DNA of 64,000 nt, from positions 1 through 64,000 of the forward strand of contig JBAZXZ010000005.1 of NCBI GenBank assembly GCA_041659565.1, in the 5' to 3' direction. Positions 1 through 9,988 of this stretch are shown here, in pieces. Numbering within the stretch: position 1 is the stretch's first letter; each line of letters starts with the position of its first letter. The notes under the pieces are model-generated. The model searched no databases, had not been told where the DNA came from, and was given only the letters and a program-made list of their open reading frames with translations. The DNA comes from Altimarinus sp041659565 (GTDB taxonomy: Bacteria; Patescibacteriota; Gracilibacteria; BD1-5; UBA6164). The translations under genes were made by a program, and so were the position numbers.

Positions 1-563
1 ACAATACTAGATCTACTTGTACTAACTATCCTGATAATGCTAGTAGAAATTATACATATACAAGTGATTGATGATGAGTTAACTCTTGTACTGCTTCTTA
101 TACACCTCTATGTTGACTTGATCTTTATGAAAGTGTTGAATGAACCTGTTCTGCCGTATGAGTTTGATACTATTCACCTAACTTAAACAATACTAGATCT
201 ACTTGTACTAACTATCCTGATAATGCTAGTAGAAATTATACATATACAAGTGATTGATGATGAGTTAACTCTTGTACTGCTTCTTATACACCTCTATGTT
301 GACTTGATTTTTATGAAAGTGTTGAATGAACCTGTTCTGCCGTATGAGTCTGATACTATTCACCAGCGAGTAATAATACTAGATATAGTTGTACAACATC
401 ACCGGCAGATAATGCTAGTAGAAATTATTACTATACTACTGACTGAGCTTGAACTAACTCTTGTTCTTATACTTATAATCCATTATGTTGAGTAGATTTA
501 TATGAATCTAGTGTGTGAGTTTGTTCTGCTGTATGAGTTTGATACTATTCACCTAACTTAAAC
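1..563 (+). repeat. 186-bp tandem repeat, three copies
   Basis: Units start at 3, 189 and 375. The first two are almost identical over 186 bp (one T/C and one C/T difference seen), while the third is diverged and 189 bp long. The period is a whole number of codons (62), so the repeat lies within the reading frame of the Cys-rich protein. Near-identity of copies 1 and 2 points to recent duplication or gene conversion. The array may continue to the left of the window. Confidence 0.9.
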
Positions 564-800
564 AATACTATAACTGCTTGTACTAATAATATAGGTGTTT
601 ATACTAATAAATCTGCTTATCAAACTTCATGAGGATGATGGAATCATTGTTGATTTTTTACAGCAGAAGTAATAACATGAAATTGTTGATATACTTGATG
701 GTATATTAATCAAGGTAAAACATGTTATCAGTTATGATTATATAATTGTTCTTCTTGATGAAATTGTAGAGATCAATGGACAACTTATTATGTATATTAA
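3..800 (+). CDS. Cys-rich tandem-repeat surface protein, C-terminal part
   Basis: The frame is open from the window edge, so the N-terminus is missing; 265 codons are visible before TAA. With TGA = Gly it reads as tandem repeats of about 62 residues. Each repeat has cysteines in short motifs such as NSCTASYTPLCG, EGTCSAVGVGYYSP and RSTCTNYPDNAS. The GYYSP...CTN pattern resembles the ephrin-receptor-like / GCC2-GCC3 Cys-rich repeats found in large extracellular proteins. After three repeats come about 80 residues rich in Cys, Trp and Tyr. I infer a secreted or surface-exposed disulphide-rich protein, possibly an adhesin. The signal peptide and any anchor lie outside the window or are absent from the visible end. 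A strong terminator follows. The repeat class is seen in the sequence; the function is not. Confidence 0.8.
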
Positions 801-935
801 TAAAATAACTTCAGTATCATATTGAAAGTATAAATAATATTAGATAAAAATCTATAAGTCAATTCAAGAAAATACAAAATTAGATTTAGATAGTTTTATT
901 AAACTAAAAACAACTTTTTGTAATTTCACAAAATT

Positions 936-974
936 AAATATAATCATAAAAATATTTTATGATTATATTTTTTT
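936..974 (+). terminator. Rho-independent-type terminator
   Basis: A perfect 16-bp inverted repeat (936-951 with 955-970), a 3-base loop and then a T run. It ends the Cys-rich repeat gene and directly abuts the ATG of the next gene. The rest of 801-935 is AT-rich and shows nothing else. Confidence 0.75.
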
Positions 975-1382
975 ATGCACAAAACAGCTTGAAATATAAC
1001 TTTTGAACAACAAATCAATTTTGAAATTAAAGATTTGTATTTTGTTGAAAGTCTTAATCCTATCTGAACTTATACTTATTTTTTTTATTGAAAAACTTAT
1101 ATTAAAACAAGTATTGAGTTACTTCAAGAATTAGAAAAAATAGCTTGAGTAAAATATGTAAATCAAGATATATCTATATCAACTGAAGATGATTTAGATA
1201 TTTATATTGATAAAAAAGCAGATTGAGTTTATACAGTTATCTCTATAGAATGAGCAAAAGAAACTTTTAAAACAGTTGTTGATAATTTTAAAGACTCCTC
1301 ACCTTTTATAGTCTCTATAAGAGAATCTGAAAATAGTCCTAGATTTGGAAATAGAATTATAAAAATTGATATAGTTAATTAA
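975..1382 (+). CDS. Hypothetical protein, 135 aa
   Basis: The protein starts MHKTAGNITFEQQ and ends IIKIDIVN. It is rich in Ile, Lys, Asp and Glu, with no signal peptide or membrane segment. I do not recognise a family. It is only 7 bases upstream of rlmH and probably cotranscribed with it. The alternating hydrophobic pattern (KYVNQDISIST, GVYTVISIEG) suggests a small alpha/beta fold. TGA = Gly is needed at several codons. Confidence 0.65.
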
Positions 1383-1389
1383 AGAAAAT

Positions 1390-1842
1390 ATGATAAAAAT
1401 CCTTACAGTTTGTGATAGTTATAAACATTTTGAAGAGCCAATCAAAGAATACAAAAAAAGGCTTTGAAAAAAAGTGGAGATAATAAAACTTAAACCAAGT
1501 AAAAAAGATAGTATAGACGAGATTATAAGAGAGGAAACAAAATTGGTGATAGATAGATTATCAAAAACAAGTGCTTTTAAAATAGTACTTTCTATTGAAT
1601 GAAAAAGTTTTTCAACGATTGAATTTATGAACTTTATACAATATAAATTTCAAAATAATTGAGAAATAGTTTTTGTGATAGGTTGACCTTATTGATTGGA
1701 TTATACTGAATTAAAAAAATATATAGATTTTGAAATATCTTTTTCTCCTATGACTTTTCCGCATATAGAAGCAATGGTTATATTATTAGAACAGCTTTAT
1801 AGAATAGATTGTATAAAGTATTGAAAGAGCTATCATTATTAA
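1390..1842 (+). CDS. rlmH: 23S rRNA (pseudouridine1915-N3)-methyltransferase RlmH
   Basis: RlmH methylates N3 of pseudouridine 1915 in helix 69 of 23S rRNA, using SAM. The 150-aa length is normal for this SPOUT-fold family. The SAM-binding loop FVIGGPYGLD (two of its glycines are TGA) is present near residue 103. The C-terminal trefoil-knot region has the family pattern ending LLEQLYRIDCIKYGKSYHY. The N-terminus (MIKILTV) matches the family start. It lies between a small unknown gene and the M3 peptidase, 14 bases before the latter. Confidence 0.93.
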
Positions 1843-1856
1843 TAAACAAAAATATT

Positions 1857-3962
1857 ATGTTAAAACAAAAAATATTACAAGAACTTGAAAATACTAAAAT
1901 TCCTGATTTGAAATTTCTGTTTTCGGATGAAATTTTGTATTTGGCACTGGAAGTTTTGAATGAACTTTTGGAAGAAGAAAAAAAAGATTTTGATGAACTT
2001 GTCAATACAGAGTATGAGTGATTGGATTTGTCATCCTGAACGAAAGTGAAGGATCCCTTAAACAAGGCTATATCAAGAAAACAAGAACAAAGGGATTCTT
2101 CGTTACTCTCAGAATGACAGAAAAAAATTACTTTCGACATCTTTATTGATTTTTCTCGTCTGGATTTATTCTTTTCGCTTTTAAATCATCTACAAAATGT
2201 TAAATCAGGAGAAAAAATAAGAAATATAATTGAAGAATTTGAACCGAAATATGTAGATTTTTGAAATTATATAGCCTATAGTAAGAGGTATTATGATATG
2301 CTTTGTTATTGTAGAGATAATTGTGAAATAGATTCAGAGCAAAAAAGAATACTAGATCTTTCTATAAAATCTTATGAAGTAAAATGAATAAATTTAGAAG
2401 AGGAAAAACAAACAAAATTAAAAAAAATAAGTAAAAGACTTTCAGAGATTTCACAAAAATTTTGAAATAATTTACTTCTTAGTCAGAAAGAATTTAATTA
2501 CATATTTAAAACTGATGAAACTATAAAAGATATTCCAGAAAATGATTTAAAGGAAGCTAAAAATAAAGCAATACAAAAGCAAGAGGAATGATTTTTATTT
2601 GATTCTTCACCTTCTTCATACATGGCTGTTATGAAGTATTGTACAGATTCTCAAGTTAGAAAGTATTTTTATACTTCAAAACACCAGTTTGCATCAAGTT
2701 GAAAATACGATAATAGAGAAATTATTTTAGAGATATTGAAATTGAGAGATAAAAAAGCCAAGATTTTATGATATAAAAATTATGCTGAATTATCTCTTGT
2801 TTTCAAGATGGCAGATACTCCAGATAGTATAATAAGTCTTATAGATGATGTAACAGTAAAAGCAAAAAACAAAGCAAATGAAGAAATAATACAGTTAATT
2901 AAATATTTTAAGTTAGAAAAATTGGATCATTGGGATATGTCTTATTACAGCAGAATATATAAAGAAAAAGAATTTAAATTTGATGAAAAAGAATTAAAAA
3001 AATATTTTGAATTTGATAAAGTTTTAAACTGACTTTTTGAAATTGTGAATAAATTGTATTGAGTTGAAATGAGAGAAATTATCATCGATAGTTATTCTCC
3101 TTTATTAAAGTTTTATGAAGTATATAAAGACGATAAACTTATTTCATATTTTATAGGAGATTATTTTTATAATCCCGACAAGAGAAGTTGAGCTTGGTGT
3201 GATAATTTTAGACCTAAGATGGGTAATAGTGAAAAGGGACAAATTCTTCCTATAATTGTTAATGTTTGTGCTTTTGCTAAATGAGAAAAATGAAAAACTT
3301 TATTAAATTTCATTGATGTAGAAACAATGTTTCATGAGTTTTGACATGCTATTCATGAAATGCTTTCAATAAGCAAATATAGTGATTTAACTTGATTTAA
3401 TGTTGAATGGGATTTTGTAGAATTACCTTCACAACTTATGGAAAATTGGGCTACAGAAAAAGAATCTTTGAAAATATTTGCCAAACATAATGAAACTTGA
3501 GAAGATATACCTGAAGATATGCTTTTAATTATGAAAAAACTTGAAAAATACTGAACTGGAAATTTTACTTTGAGACAAAATGAGTTTGCAAGTCTAGATA
3601 TGCATTTGCATAACAAAGCTGTTCCAGATAATATAGATGAGTTAGATGATTATGTATTGTGATTTGTAAATAATTATTCTATTTCCCCAAAAGAAAAAGA
3701 TTATAAAATGTATACTTCCTTTTCTCATATTTTCGATTGATGATATGGTGCCGGGTATTATAGTTATATGCGGGCAGAAATTATAGAGGCACAAGTTTGG
3801 GATATATTCAAGAAGAAATGAATTTTCGATAAAGAAATTGCAAACAAATTTTTAGATACTATATTGTCAGCTTGAAGTATAAAAAAAGCAAGTGAATTAT
3901 TTTATGATTTTGCTTGAGTACCAATTTCCTCAAAGGCTTTTTTGGAAAGAAAATGATTTTAA
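1857..3962 (+). CDS. M3-family zinc oligopeptidase (oligopeptidase A / thimet-like)
   Basis: A 701-aa cytosolic metallopeptidase expected to cut short peptides. The zinc motif HEFGH lies at residues 493-497, with its Gly encoded by TGA, and is followed by AIHE. The downstream segment VEWDFVELPSQLMENW supplies the third metal ligand, as in the M3A subfamily. The substrate-loop segment GYGAGYYSYMRAE is also typical. No signal peptide is visible. Residues about 58-90 are encoded by an inserted palindromic element (2030-2118) that keeps the frame and adds a Ser/Lys/Gln-rich stretch absent from ordinary M3 enzymes. It probably lies in the helical N-terminal domain, so activity may be retained. Confidence 0.92.
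2030..2118 (+). repeat. In-frame palindromic element, type 1 (GTCAT..CTGA ends), in the M3 peptidase gene
   Basis: The ends are inverted repeats: gtcatcctgaacgaaagtg on the left and, on the complement of the right end, gtcattctgagagtaacgaa. About 89 bp in total, with no stop in the reading frame of the host gene. Elements with the same ends occur between genes (4077-4148, 30643-30668) and inside two Cys-rich array genes (38492-38577, 48753-48839). It resembles a MITE or REP-like element. Confidence 0.8.
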
Positions 3963-4046
3963 TATAAAAAAAATAAAAAATATTTGTCATTTCTGAGAAG
4001 TTGTGAATCTTTATTATATAAGTTTTAAATTGTCATTATTCTCGTC

Positions 4047-4148
4047 ATTCCTGTGAAGACAGGAATCTATAAAATTGTCATTCTGGAGTTTTTACGAAGC
4101 AATCCAGTTTGTTCTATATTGTCATTCTGAACTTGATTCAGAATCTTA
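4047..4148. repeat. Cluster of intergenic palindromic elements, type 1
   Basis: The 325-base gap after the M3 peptidase holds no gene. It contains a short hairpin attcctgt-gaag-acaggaat at 4047-4066, a gtcattctgga... half element at 4077-4108 and a hairpin attctgaa-cttga-ttcagaat at 4124-4144. All share the gtcattc(c/t)tg start of the type 1 elements found in frame inside genes of this window. Confidence 0.7.
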
Positions 4149-4234
4149 AAATAGTTTTTTATTAAAAACAATTCAATTACTTCTAACTTTTGAATAAGTT
4201 TTTAACATCAAATTTTTAAAATTTTTGAAAATGT

Positions 4235-4270
4235 AAAAAAGTAGTTATACTGAGTATATACTACTTTTTA
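4235..4270. terminator. Hairpin with A and T flanks, probable terminator
   Basis: An imperfect inverted repeat, aaaaaagtagttata then tatatactactttttt-like, with poly-A on the left and poly-T on the right. It could work on either strand and ends just before the next ATG. Confidence 0.5.
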
Positions 4271-4287
4271 TTTTGTTTTATGATTAT

Positions 4288-5253
4288 ATGACAATACCAG
4301 TTTTCAAAATATATTGAGAGTGAAATTCTGAAATTGAAAATAAAATAAGGTGAGATTTATCTTTAAAATCATGGATTAACTTATCAGAAAAGGATAAACA
4401 AAACATTATACTTAACCTTGAAAAAAAATGATGGATAGATCAATATTCAGATATTTTAGTCAAAATAGGAAACTATTTTAATGAAAAATATATGAGTATT
4501 TATCCTTTTAGAAAATTGAATAGTATAATACCAGAAATTGATTATAGTCGACCAAACTTTAAAAATGAATATAATATGAAAAGTGCTGCATATAATGATT
4601 TTAAATATATTTTATTATTTGCACAAGAAGATTTGGTATACAAAGTCATATCAATGTTTGCAAATGAACTGAATGAAAGACATCTGTTTAGATTATTAAC
4701 AGATAAATCTACAACAGAGGATATTAATAAAGCATTTGAAAAATTTGATAGATTTTGTAATTGGTTTAATCATATATCAGAGCAATATTCACTTAATCTT
4801 ATTTTAACTAGAGAGTGATTTATTCCTAAGCAAGAAGAAGTTATAATTAATAATATCTATATTCCTACAATTTCATTATTACAAAATCCAAAATGGCTAA
4901 AAGTAGATAAATTATTAATAAAAGTATTTGAAGATTTTCAAAATAAAAGTTATTCTTCTGTTATTTCTGGCTCACACAATGTTTTGCAGAAGTTTTTGCA
5001 AATTTTTTTGTGAGAGAAAGAAGAAAATTGAAAGTGAGCTTTTTGAAAATACTTCAGTGAGTTTAAGAAAAATGAAAAATTAAATAATCAATTTACTAAT
5101 TGAATTTTAACAACTACTCAAAGTTTTTTATCTTCTGAAAGAGCAGAAAAAAGTGATGCTAAGCCTTGAAAAAAGGAGCCAACATTACAGGATGCTCTAT
5201 TGGTTATGAATACATCTTTAGTTTTTATAAATTTTTGTTTAATTTCTAACTAA
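4288..5253 (+). CDS. Hypothetical protein, possible Abi/HEPN-type C-terminal domain
   Basis: 321 aa, cytosolic, start ATG at MTIPVFKIYGEG. The N-terminal two thirds are helical and not recognised. The C-terminal 95 residues (SGSHNVLQKFLQ... to DALLVMNTSLVFINFC) recall HEPN-like domains of abortive-infection proteins, in which an R-x(4-6)-H motif is followed by a DA-x-x-x-N helix. Here the motif would be ERAEKSDAKP, with Lys in place of the usual His, so ribonuclease activity is doubtful. It carries one in-frame CGA codon (4549-4551). A 75-aa gene follows after 6 bases, which would fit a two-gene unit. Family assignment is inference. Confidence 0.55.
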
Positions 5254-5259
5254 TTCCCT

Positions 5260-5487
5260 ATGTTTCCATATAAAAATCTTACATGAAAATCTTGAATATT
5301 AAAATACGAAATTTGAGATGATTATATTATTGTAGAGTTCAAAAAAGTAGAATATATATTTTATGTTTATACTTATGAAAGTTCTTGAATTGATAAAATT
5401 GAAAAGATGAAGGAATTAGCAATATTATGAAAATGATTAAATTCTTATATTTCTAAATTTAAACCAAAATTTGATAAAAAGTATTAA
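5260..5487 (+). CDS. Small hypothetical protein, KTSC-like pattern
   Basis: 75 aa, starting MFPYKNLTGKSGILKYEIG, then an alternating beta pattern (DDYIIVEFKKVEYIFYVY) and a helix-rich end with GKGLNSYIS. The beta-beta then LxxLAxxGKGLN layout loosely resembles small KTSC-like proteins. It starts 6 bases after the HEPN-like gene and is likely cotranscribed. No catalytic residues are obvious. Confidence 0.6.
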
Positions 5488-5571
5488 AAAACCATTTCTA
5501 AAAGTATAAAATATAATTATATTAAGTACTAATTTCAAAAAAACAAAAATATAACTTGCATTTTAAATAAA

Positions 5572-5594
5572 AAGTATATAATAAGTGTATACTT
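5572..5594. promoter_or_regulatory. Inverted repeat upstream of dinD, candidate operator
   Basis: Half-sites aagtata and tatactt are separated by 9 bases, 19 bases before the dinD start. The position suits a repressor site overlapping the promoter. No LexA gene is in view, so an SOS link is only a guess from the gene's name-giving family. Confidence 0.4.
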
Positions 5595-5612
5595 AATTTA
5601 AATCAAAACATT

Positions 5613-6431
5613 ATGGAAACAAACATTACACAACTTTTTTCTTCATTTGAAAAGATTAAACAAATTGAAGATAATATAGAATTTTGGAGTGCAAGGGATT
5701 TGCAAGAATTGCTCTGATATAGTAAATGGGAAAATTTTTCAAAGACAATTAACAAAGCAATATTATCTTGTAAAGAGGCTTGATATAGCTCAAATGATCA
5801 CTTTGCTGATGTCAGGAAACCGATATCAGGATGAAAAGGAGCTATTCAATATGTAGAAGATTATTATTTATCTAGATATGCTTGTTATTTGATTGCCCAA
5901 AATTGAGATGTAAGAAAACAAGAAATTGCTTTTGCTCAGGCTTATTTTGCTATTCAGACAAGAAAACAAGAACTTGTAGAACAGAAAATGCTCGATTTCG
6001 AAAGATTAAATGCAAGAAAAAAACTTACTTTAACAGAAAAAGAATTTCAAGAATTGGCTTATGATAGATGAGTTGATTGAGTTTGAATTTGAAGAATTAG
6101 AAGTAAATGAGATACAGTATTATTTTGATGAAAAACCACATGAGATATGAAAAAGAAATTGTGAGTTAAATCATGACCACTAGCAGATTTCTTACCTACA
6201 GTTACAATTAAGGCAAAAGATTTAGCAACAGAAGTTACAAATCACAATATGAAACATAAATGACTTTACTGAGAAAAAAAGATAACTGATGAACATATAA
6301 AAAACAATGTATGAGTTAGAAAATATCTTGAGGAAAGTTGAATAAAACCAGAGGATTTACCAGTTGAAGAAGATTTAAAAAAGATTGAGAGAAAAATAAA
6401 AAATGGAGTAAAGAATTTAGGTAAGAAGTAG
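5613..6431 (+). CDS. dinD: DNA-damage-inducible protein D (DinD-like)
   Basis: 272 aa, full length for the family. The N-terminus carries the BRO-N-like signature FWSARDLQELLGYSKWENF followed by HFADVRKPISGGKGA, YYLSRYACYLIAQNGD and IAFAQAYFAIQTRKQEL, which are hallmarks of DinD. In E. coli dinD is part of the SOS regulon and has been linked to inhibition of RecA strand exchange; the role here is unknown. The C-terminal half is rich in charged residues (GVDGVGIGRIRSKGDTVLFG). An inverted repeat lies just upstream. It stands alone before the ribosomal operon promoter. Confidence 0.9.
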
Positions 6432-6572
6432 TTTAATAATTCTTTTCTTGATTTTAAATGAGTTTTTTCTTATACCAGGAAAAAAATCATTCTATTTTAT
6501 ACAACTATCATATCAAAATTATCTAGATTTAGATATTTATAATATAAAAATATAAAAAAATAAAAAATTCTT

Positions 6573-6600
6573 TTGACAAATTAAATTTATTTAATAGAAT
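6573..6600 (+). promoter_or_regulatory. Promoter of the ribosomal protein operon
   Basis: Consensus TTGACA at 6573-6578 and TAGAAT at 6595-6600, spaced 16 bp, about 112 bases before the rplC start. This is a well-formed sigma-70-type promoter for the long ribosomal run downstream. The remaining gap after dinD (6432-6572) holds only AT-rich sequence with a weak hairpin. Confidence 0.75.
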
Positions 6601-6641
6601 ACCATCACTTTTTGTGAAATATCTGTATAAGTTCGCTTTAG

Positions 6642-6687
6642 GAGGTTAAGTTAAACTACTTTATTTAATAAGGACAAGTTTAACCTC
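6642..6687 (+). promoter_or_regulatory. 5' leader hairpin of the ribosomal operon
   Basis: gaggttaagttaaact (6642-6657) can pair with agtttaacctc (6677-6687). The left arm starts within aggagg, the best Shine-Dalgarno-like string near here, but it lies some 70 bases from the ATG. An RNA leader that binds a ribosomal protein for feedback control is a reasonable guess; no known leader family is recognised. Confidence 0.5.
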
Positions 6688-6712
6688 TAACTTATTTTTT
6701 AATAAAAATTTT

Positions 6713-7318
6713 ATGCCTTGATTGATAGCTAAAAAACTAGAAATGACAAGGGTAATTAAAGAATATAAATTTATTCCTATTACTTTATTGCAAATACCAG
6801 TTTTAAAATTAGTTGCTAAAAAAACTATAGAAAAAGATTGATATAGTGCTTTTTTAGTTTGAGTAGAAAAGAAATGAAAAGAGATAAAAATAAAAGAATG
6901 AAAAATGTCTTTAGATTTATCGTGTTTTGATGAGATAAGAGAATTTGAATGTGATGAATCTGAGTTAAGTAAATATAATATGTGAGATGAATTTAGTGTG
7001 GATTTATTAGAATGAGTAGAAGCTGTTTCTATAGAATGAATATCAAAATGAAAATGATTTGCTTGAGCAATGAAAAGATGGAATTTTTCTGGAGGACCAT
7101 GAAGAGTATGATCTAAATTTCATAGAGCATTATGATCTATTGGTACAAGAAAACCTAGAAGAACAAAGCCAGGTAAAAAAATGCACGGGCATATGTGAAA
7201 TGAACAAATTACAATAAGAAAAGTTTATGTGGAAGTGATTAATAAGGAATTAGGTGTAATTTGAGTTAGATGATGAGTTCCTGGATGAAGAAATTCTTTA
7301 GTGAAAATAATTTTTTAA
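6713..7318 (+). CDS. rplC: Large ribosomal subunit protein uL3
   Basis: 201 aa. First gene of the operon; no rpsJ (S10) precedes it. The conserved core is plain: KGFAGAMKRWNFSGGPGRVGSKFHR, then SIGTRKPRRTKPGKKMHGHMG and the C-terminal VPGGRNSLVKI. Many of these glycines are TGA. uL3 binds 23S rRNA near the peptidyl-transferase centre and starts 50S assembly. The N-terminal region (MPGLIAKKLEMTRV) matches the family start. Confidence 0.96.
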
Positions 7319-7339
7319 ATTAATTTAATAATATTATAA

Positions 7340-7963
7340 ATGATGGAAACAAAACTTTTTAATCAAGAATGAAAAGAAATCTGAGTTGTAGAATTGGACT
7401 CTGATATATTTTGACTTGAAGTAAATGAATGATTAATTCATAGAGCTCTAGTTTATCAAAAAGCTAATGCTAGAAATAATATAGCTCATACAAAAACTAG
7501 ATCAGAAGTGAGATGATCTACAAGAAAAATTTATAAACAAAAAGGTACTGGTAATGCTAGAGCGGGATCTTCTAGATCTCCTACAAGAAAATGAGGATGA
7601 GTAGCTTACGGACCAAGAAATACACAAAATTTTTCAATTGATATGAATAAAAAAGAAAGAAGAAAAGCTTTATTTTGTGCATTGTCTGCTAAATTGAAAA
7701 ACAATGAATTAATAATAATAGATGATATAAAAATTGATTCTTTTAAGACTAAGGTAATGGCTTCTATTTTTTCTAATTTACCATATGAGAAAAAATTGTT
7801 ATTAACTATACCTGTAAAAAATGATGTATTACAAAAATCATCATCTAATCTTCCTTATGTTAAATCTATAATGGTAGATTATCTAAATATTGCAGATTTA
7901 TTAAAATATAAAACATTGGTTTTAATGAAAGACTCTTTATGAAAATTGAGTGCATTAAAATAA
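7340..7963 (+). CDS. rplD: Large ribosomal subunit protein uL4
   Basis: 207 aa. Contains the signature AHTKTRSEVRGSTRKIYKQKGTG followed by ARAGSSRSPTRKGGGVAYGP, the extended loop that lines the exit tunnel. Two in-frame ATGs (7340, 7343) are adjacent; the first is taken, as no Shine-Dalgarno motif decides between them. It lies 21 bases after rplC. Confidence 0.95.
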
Positions 7964-8013
7964 TACTAAATTAATATTACTAATATTGATTTTAACTATT
8001 AATTATTAAGAAA

Positions 8014-8307
8014 ATGAGATTATATAATATAATAAAAAAACCTATTTTTACTGAAAAAGCATCGTCTATGGAATTATTAAAAAACTGTTATATATTCCAA
8101 GTTGATAGTTCTGCGACTAAAATTGATGTAAAAAAAACAATACTTGAATTATATTGAGTTCAAGTAGCATCTGTAAATATAGTTAAAACTGTTGAAAAGT
8201 ACAAAAATTGAAAAAGGTGATTACAGTTTAAAAGAAGAGCTAGTAAAAAAGCTTATGTTACATTAAAAGATAAAAAATCGAAAATTGATTTTTCTGTAAT
8301 AAAATAA
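8014..8307 (+). CDS. rplW: Large ribosomal subunit protein uL23
   Basis: 97 aa. The KPIFTEKASSM start, the VDSSATKIDVKKTILELYGV helix and VNIVKTV followed by a basic loop are typical of uL23, which sits at the tunnel exit and docks SRP and trigger factor. Position between uL4 and uL2 is canonical. Confidence 0.93.
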
Positions 8308-8387
8308 AAAACACTAAAATTAGTATTAAATAATTATTCCAAAAACTTTAATTATTATTATTAATTATTAATTATTAATAAGTTAAT

Positions 8388-9236
8388 ATGGCTATAAAGA
8401 AATTTAAACCAACTACTCCAGGTAGAAGACAGATGACTTGATATACATTTGAAGAATTAACGGTTTCTAAACCAGTTAAGTCTTTAACTGTTAAGTTAAA
8501 AACACATGCTTGAAGAGGTAGTTCTTGAAGAATTACAGTAAGACATAAATGAGGTGGTCATGCACAAAAATATAGACTTGTAGATTTTTATATGGTTGAT
8601 AAAAAAGATATTCCAGCGAAAGTTGAGACAATAGAATATGATCCATATAGAACAGCATATATAGCTCTAGTTTGTTATAAAGATTGAGAAAGAAGATATG
8701 TGTTAGCTCACAAGGATATGAAAGTATGAGATATTATTTTAAGTGCTAATGAAACTACTTTAGCAAGTTGAAATAGAATGGAAGTATGAAATATTCCTGT
8801 TTGATTACATGTTTATAATTTAGAACTTATTGTATGACATTGATCTAGCTCTATAAGATCAGCATGAACATACTGAGTTATTTTTTCTCAAGAATGAGAA
8901 TATACTCAAGTAAAAATGCCATCTTCAGAAATTAGACTTGTAAACAAAAAATGTTTTGCGAATTTATGACAAGTATCAAATACAGATCATAATATGATAG
9001 TAATCTGAAAAGCATGAAGATCTAGATGGATGTGAAAAAGACCAACAGTTCTTTGAAAATCTATGAATCCTGTTGATCATCCACATGGTTGATGAGAATG
9101 ACATGCTCCTATTTGAATGAAAGCTCCTAAGACTCCTTGGGGAAAGAAAGCTCTATGAGCTAAAACTAGAAGTAGGAAAAAAACTACAAATAGATGGATT
9201 CTAAAAGATAAAAAAGGAAGATTAATTAATAAATAA
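8388..9236 (+). CDS. rplB: Large ribosomal subunit protein uL2
   Basis: 282 aa, normal length. The start MAIKKFKPTTPGRRQMT, the segment GRITVRHKGGGHAQKYR and the C-terminal HPHGGGEGHAPIG with its conserved His are all present. This His region lies near the peptidyl-transferase centre. The preceding 80-base gap carries AT-only repeats of taattatta type, seen before several genes of this operon. Confidence 0.97.
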
Positions 9237-9268
9237 TTTTACTTAACTTAATATTTAAATAATATTTT

Positions 9269-9535
9269 ATGTCAAGAAGTTTAAAAAAATGACCATATGT
9301 ATATGATAGATTATTGAAGAAAGTTTCGAAATTAAACGAACTATGAAAAAAAACTATAATAAAAACTTGGTCTAGAGATTGTACTGTTGTTCCTGAATTT
9401 GTATGACATACATTTTGAGTACATAACTGAAAAGTACATACACCAGTTTTTGTTACTGAGGATATGGTAGGTCATAAATTATGAGAATTTTCTTTTACTA
9501 GAATTTTTAGAGCACATCCTGGGCAAAAAAAATAA
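9269..9535 (+). CDS. rpsS: Small ribosomal subunit protein uS19
   Basis: 88 aa. SRSLKKGPYVYDRLLKKV at the start and TWSRDCTVVPEFVGHTFGVHNGK in the middle are diagnostic. It ends FTRIFRAHPGQKK. uS19 forms the head of the 30S subunit with uS13. Confidence 0.96.
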
Positions 9536-9631
9536 TTTAGAGTAATAAAAATAGAAGTAATAAGTATTTTAGTCTTTAATATAGATGCAATACATATTAT
9601 TACTTAATACTTAACACTTAATATTAAAAGA

Positions 9632-9958
9632 ATGAAAGCAAATTTAAAAAATGTAAGAATATCTCCAAAAAAATTAAGAGTTTCTGCTGAAGTCGTAAGA
9701 TGAAAAAAAGTAGAAGATGCTTTAAAATTTTTGAAGTTTGCTCCAAATAAATGAGCTAAAATTCTTTACAAATTATTATTTTCTGCATCTAAAAATGCTG
9801 AAAATAATAATAACCAAGAAATAGATAAACTATATATTTGAAGTCTTATTATTACAAAATGAGTAGTTTATAAGAGAGGTCAACCTATTTCTAGATGAAG
9901 AACACATCCTATTTTAAAAAGAACATCTAATGTTAAAATGGAATTACAAGTAAAATAA
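9632..9958 (+). CDS. rplV: Large ribosomal subunit protein uL22
   Basis: 108 aa. Start MKANLKNVRISPKKLRVSAE, then KILYKLLFSASKNAENN and the beta-hairpin loop PISRGRTHPILKRTSNV that reaches into the exit tunnel. All are typical of uL22. Confidence 0.95.
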
Positions 9959-9988
9959 ACAATTAAATTAATTATTAATTATTATATT

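Noticed and set aside
223..495. 90-aa open frame on the plus strand in frame 1
   Set aside because: A shadow of the 186-bp repeats; the real frame is the Cys-rich one (frame 3) with TGA = Gly.
1..563. Possible CRISPR array
   Set aside because: Units are 186 bp, contiguous and coding; there are no short repeats with unique spacers.
1778..2140. 120-aa minus-strand frame across rlmH and the M3 gene
   Set aside because: Overlaps two well-identified plus-strand genes; it arises partly from the palindromic element.
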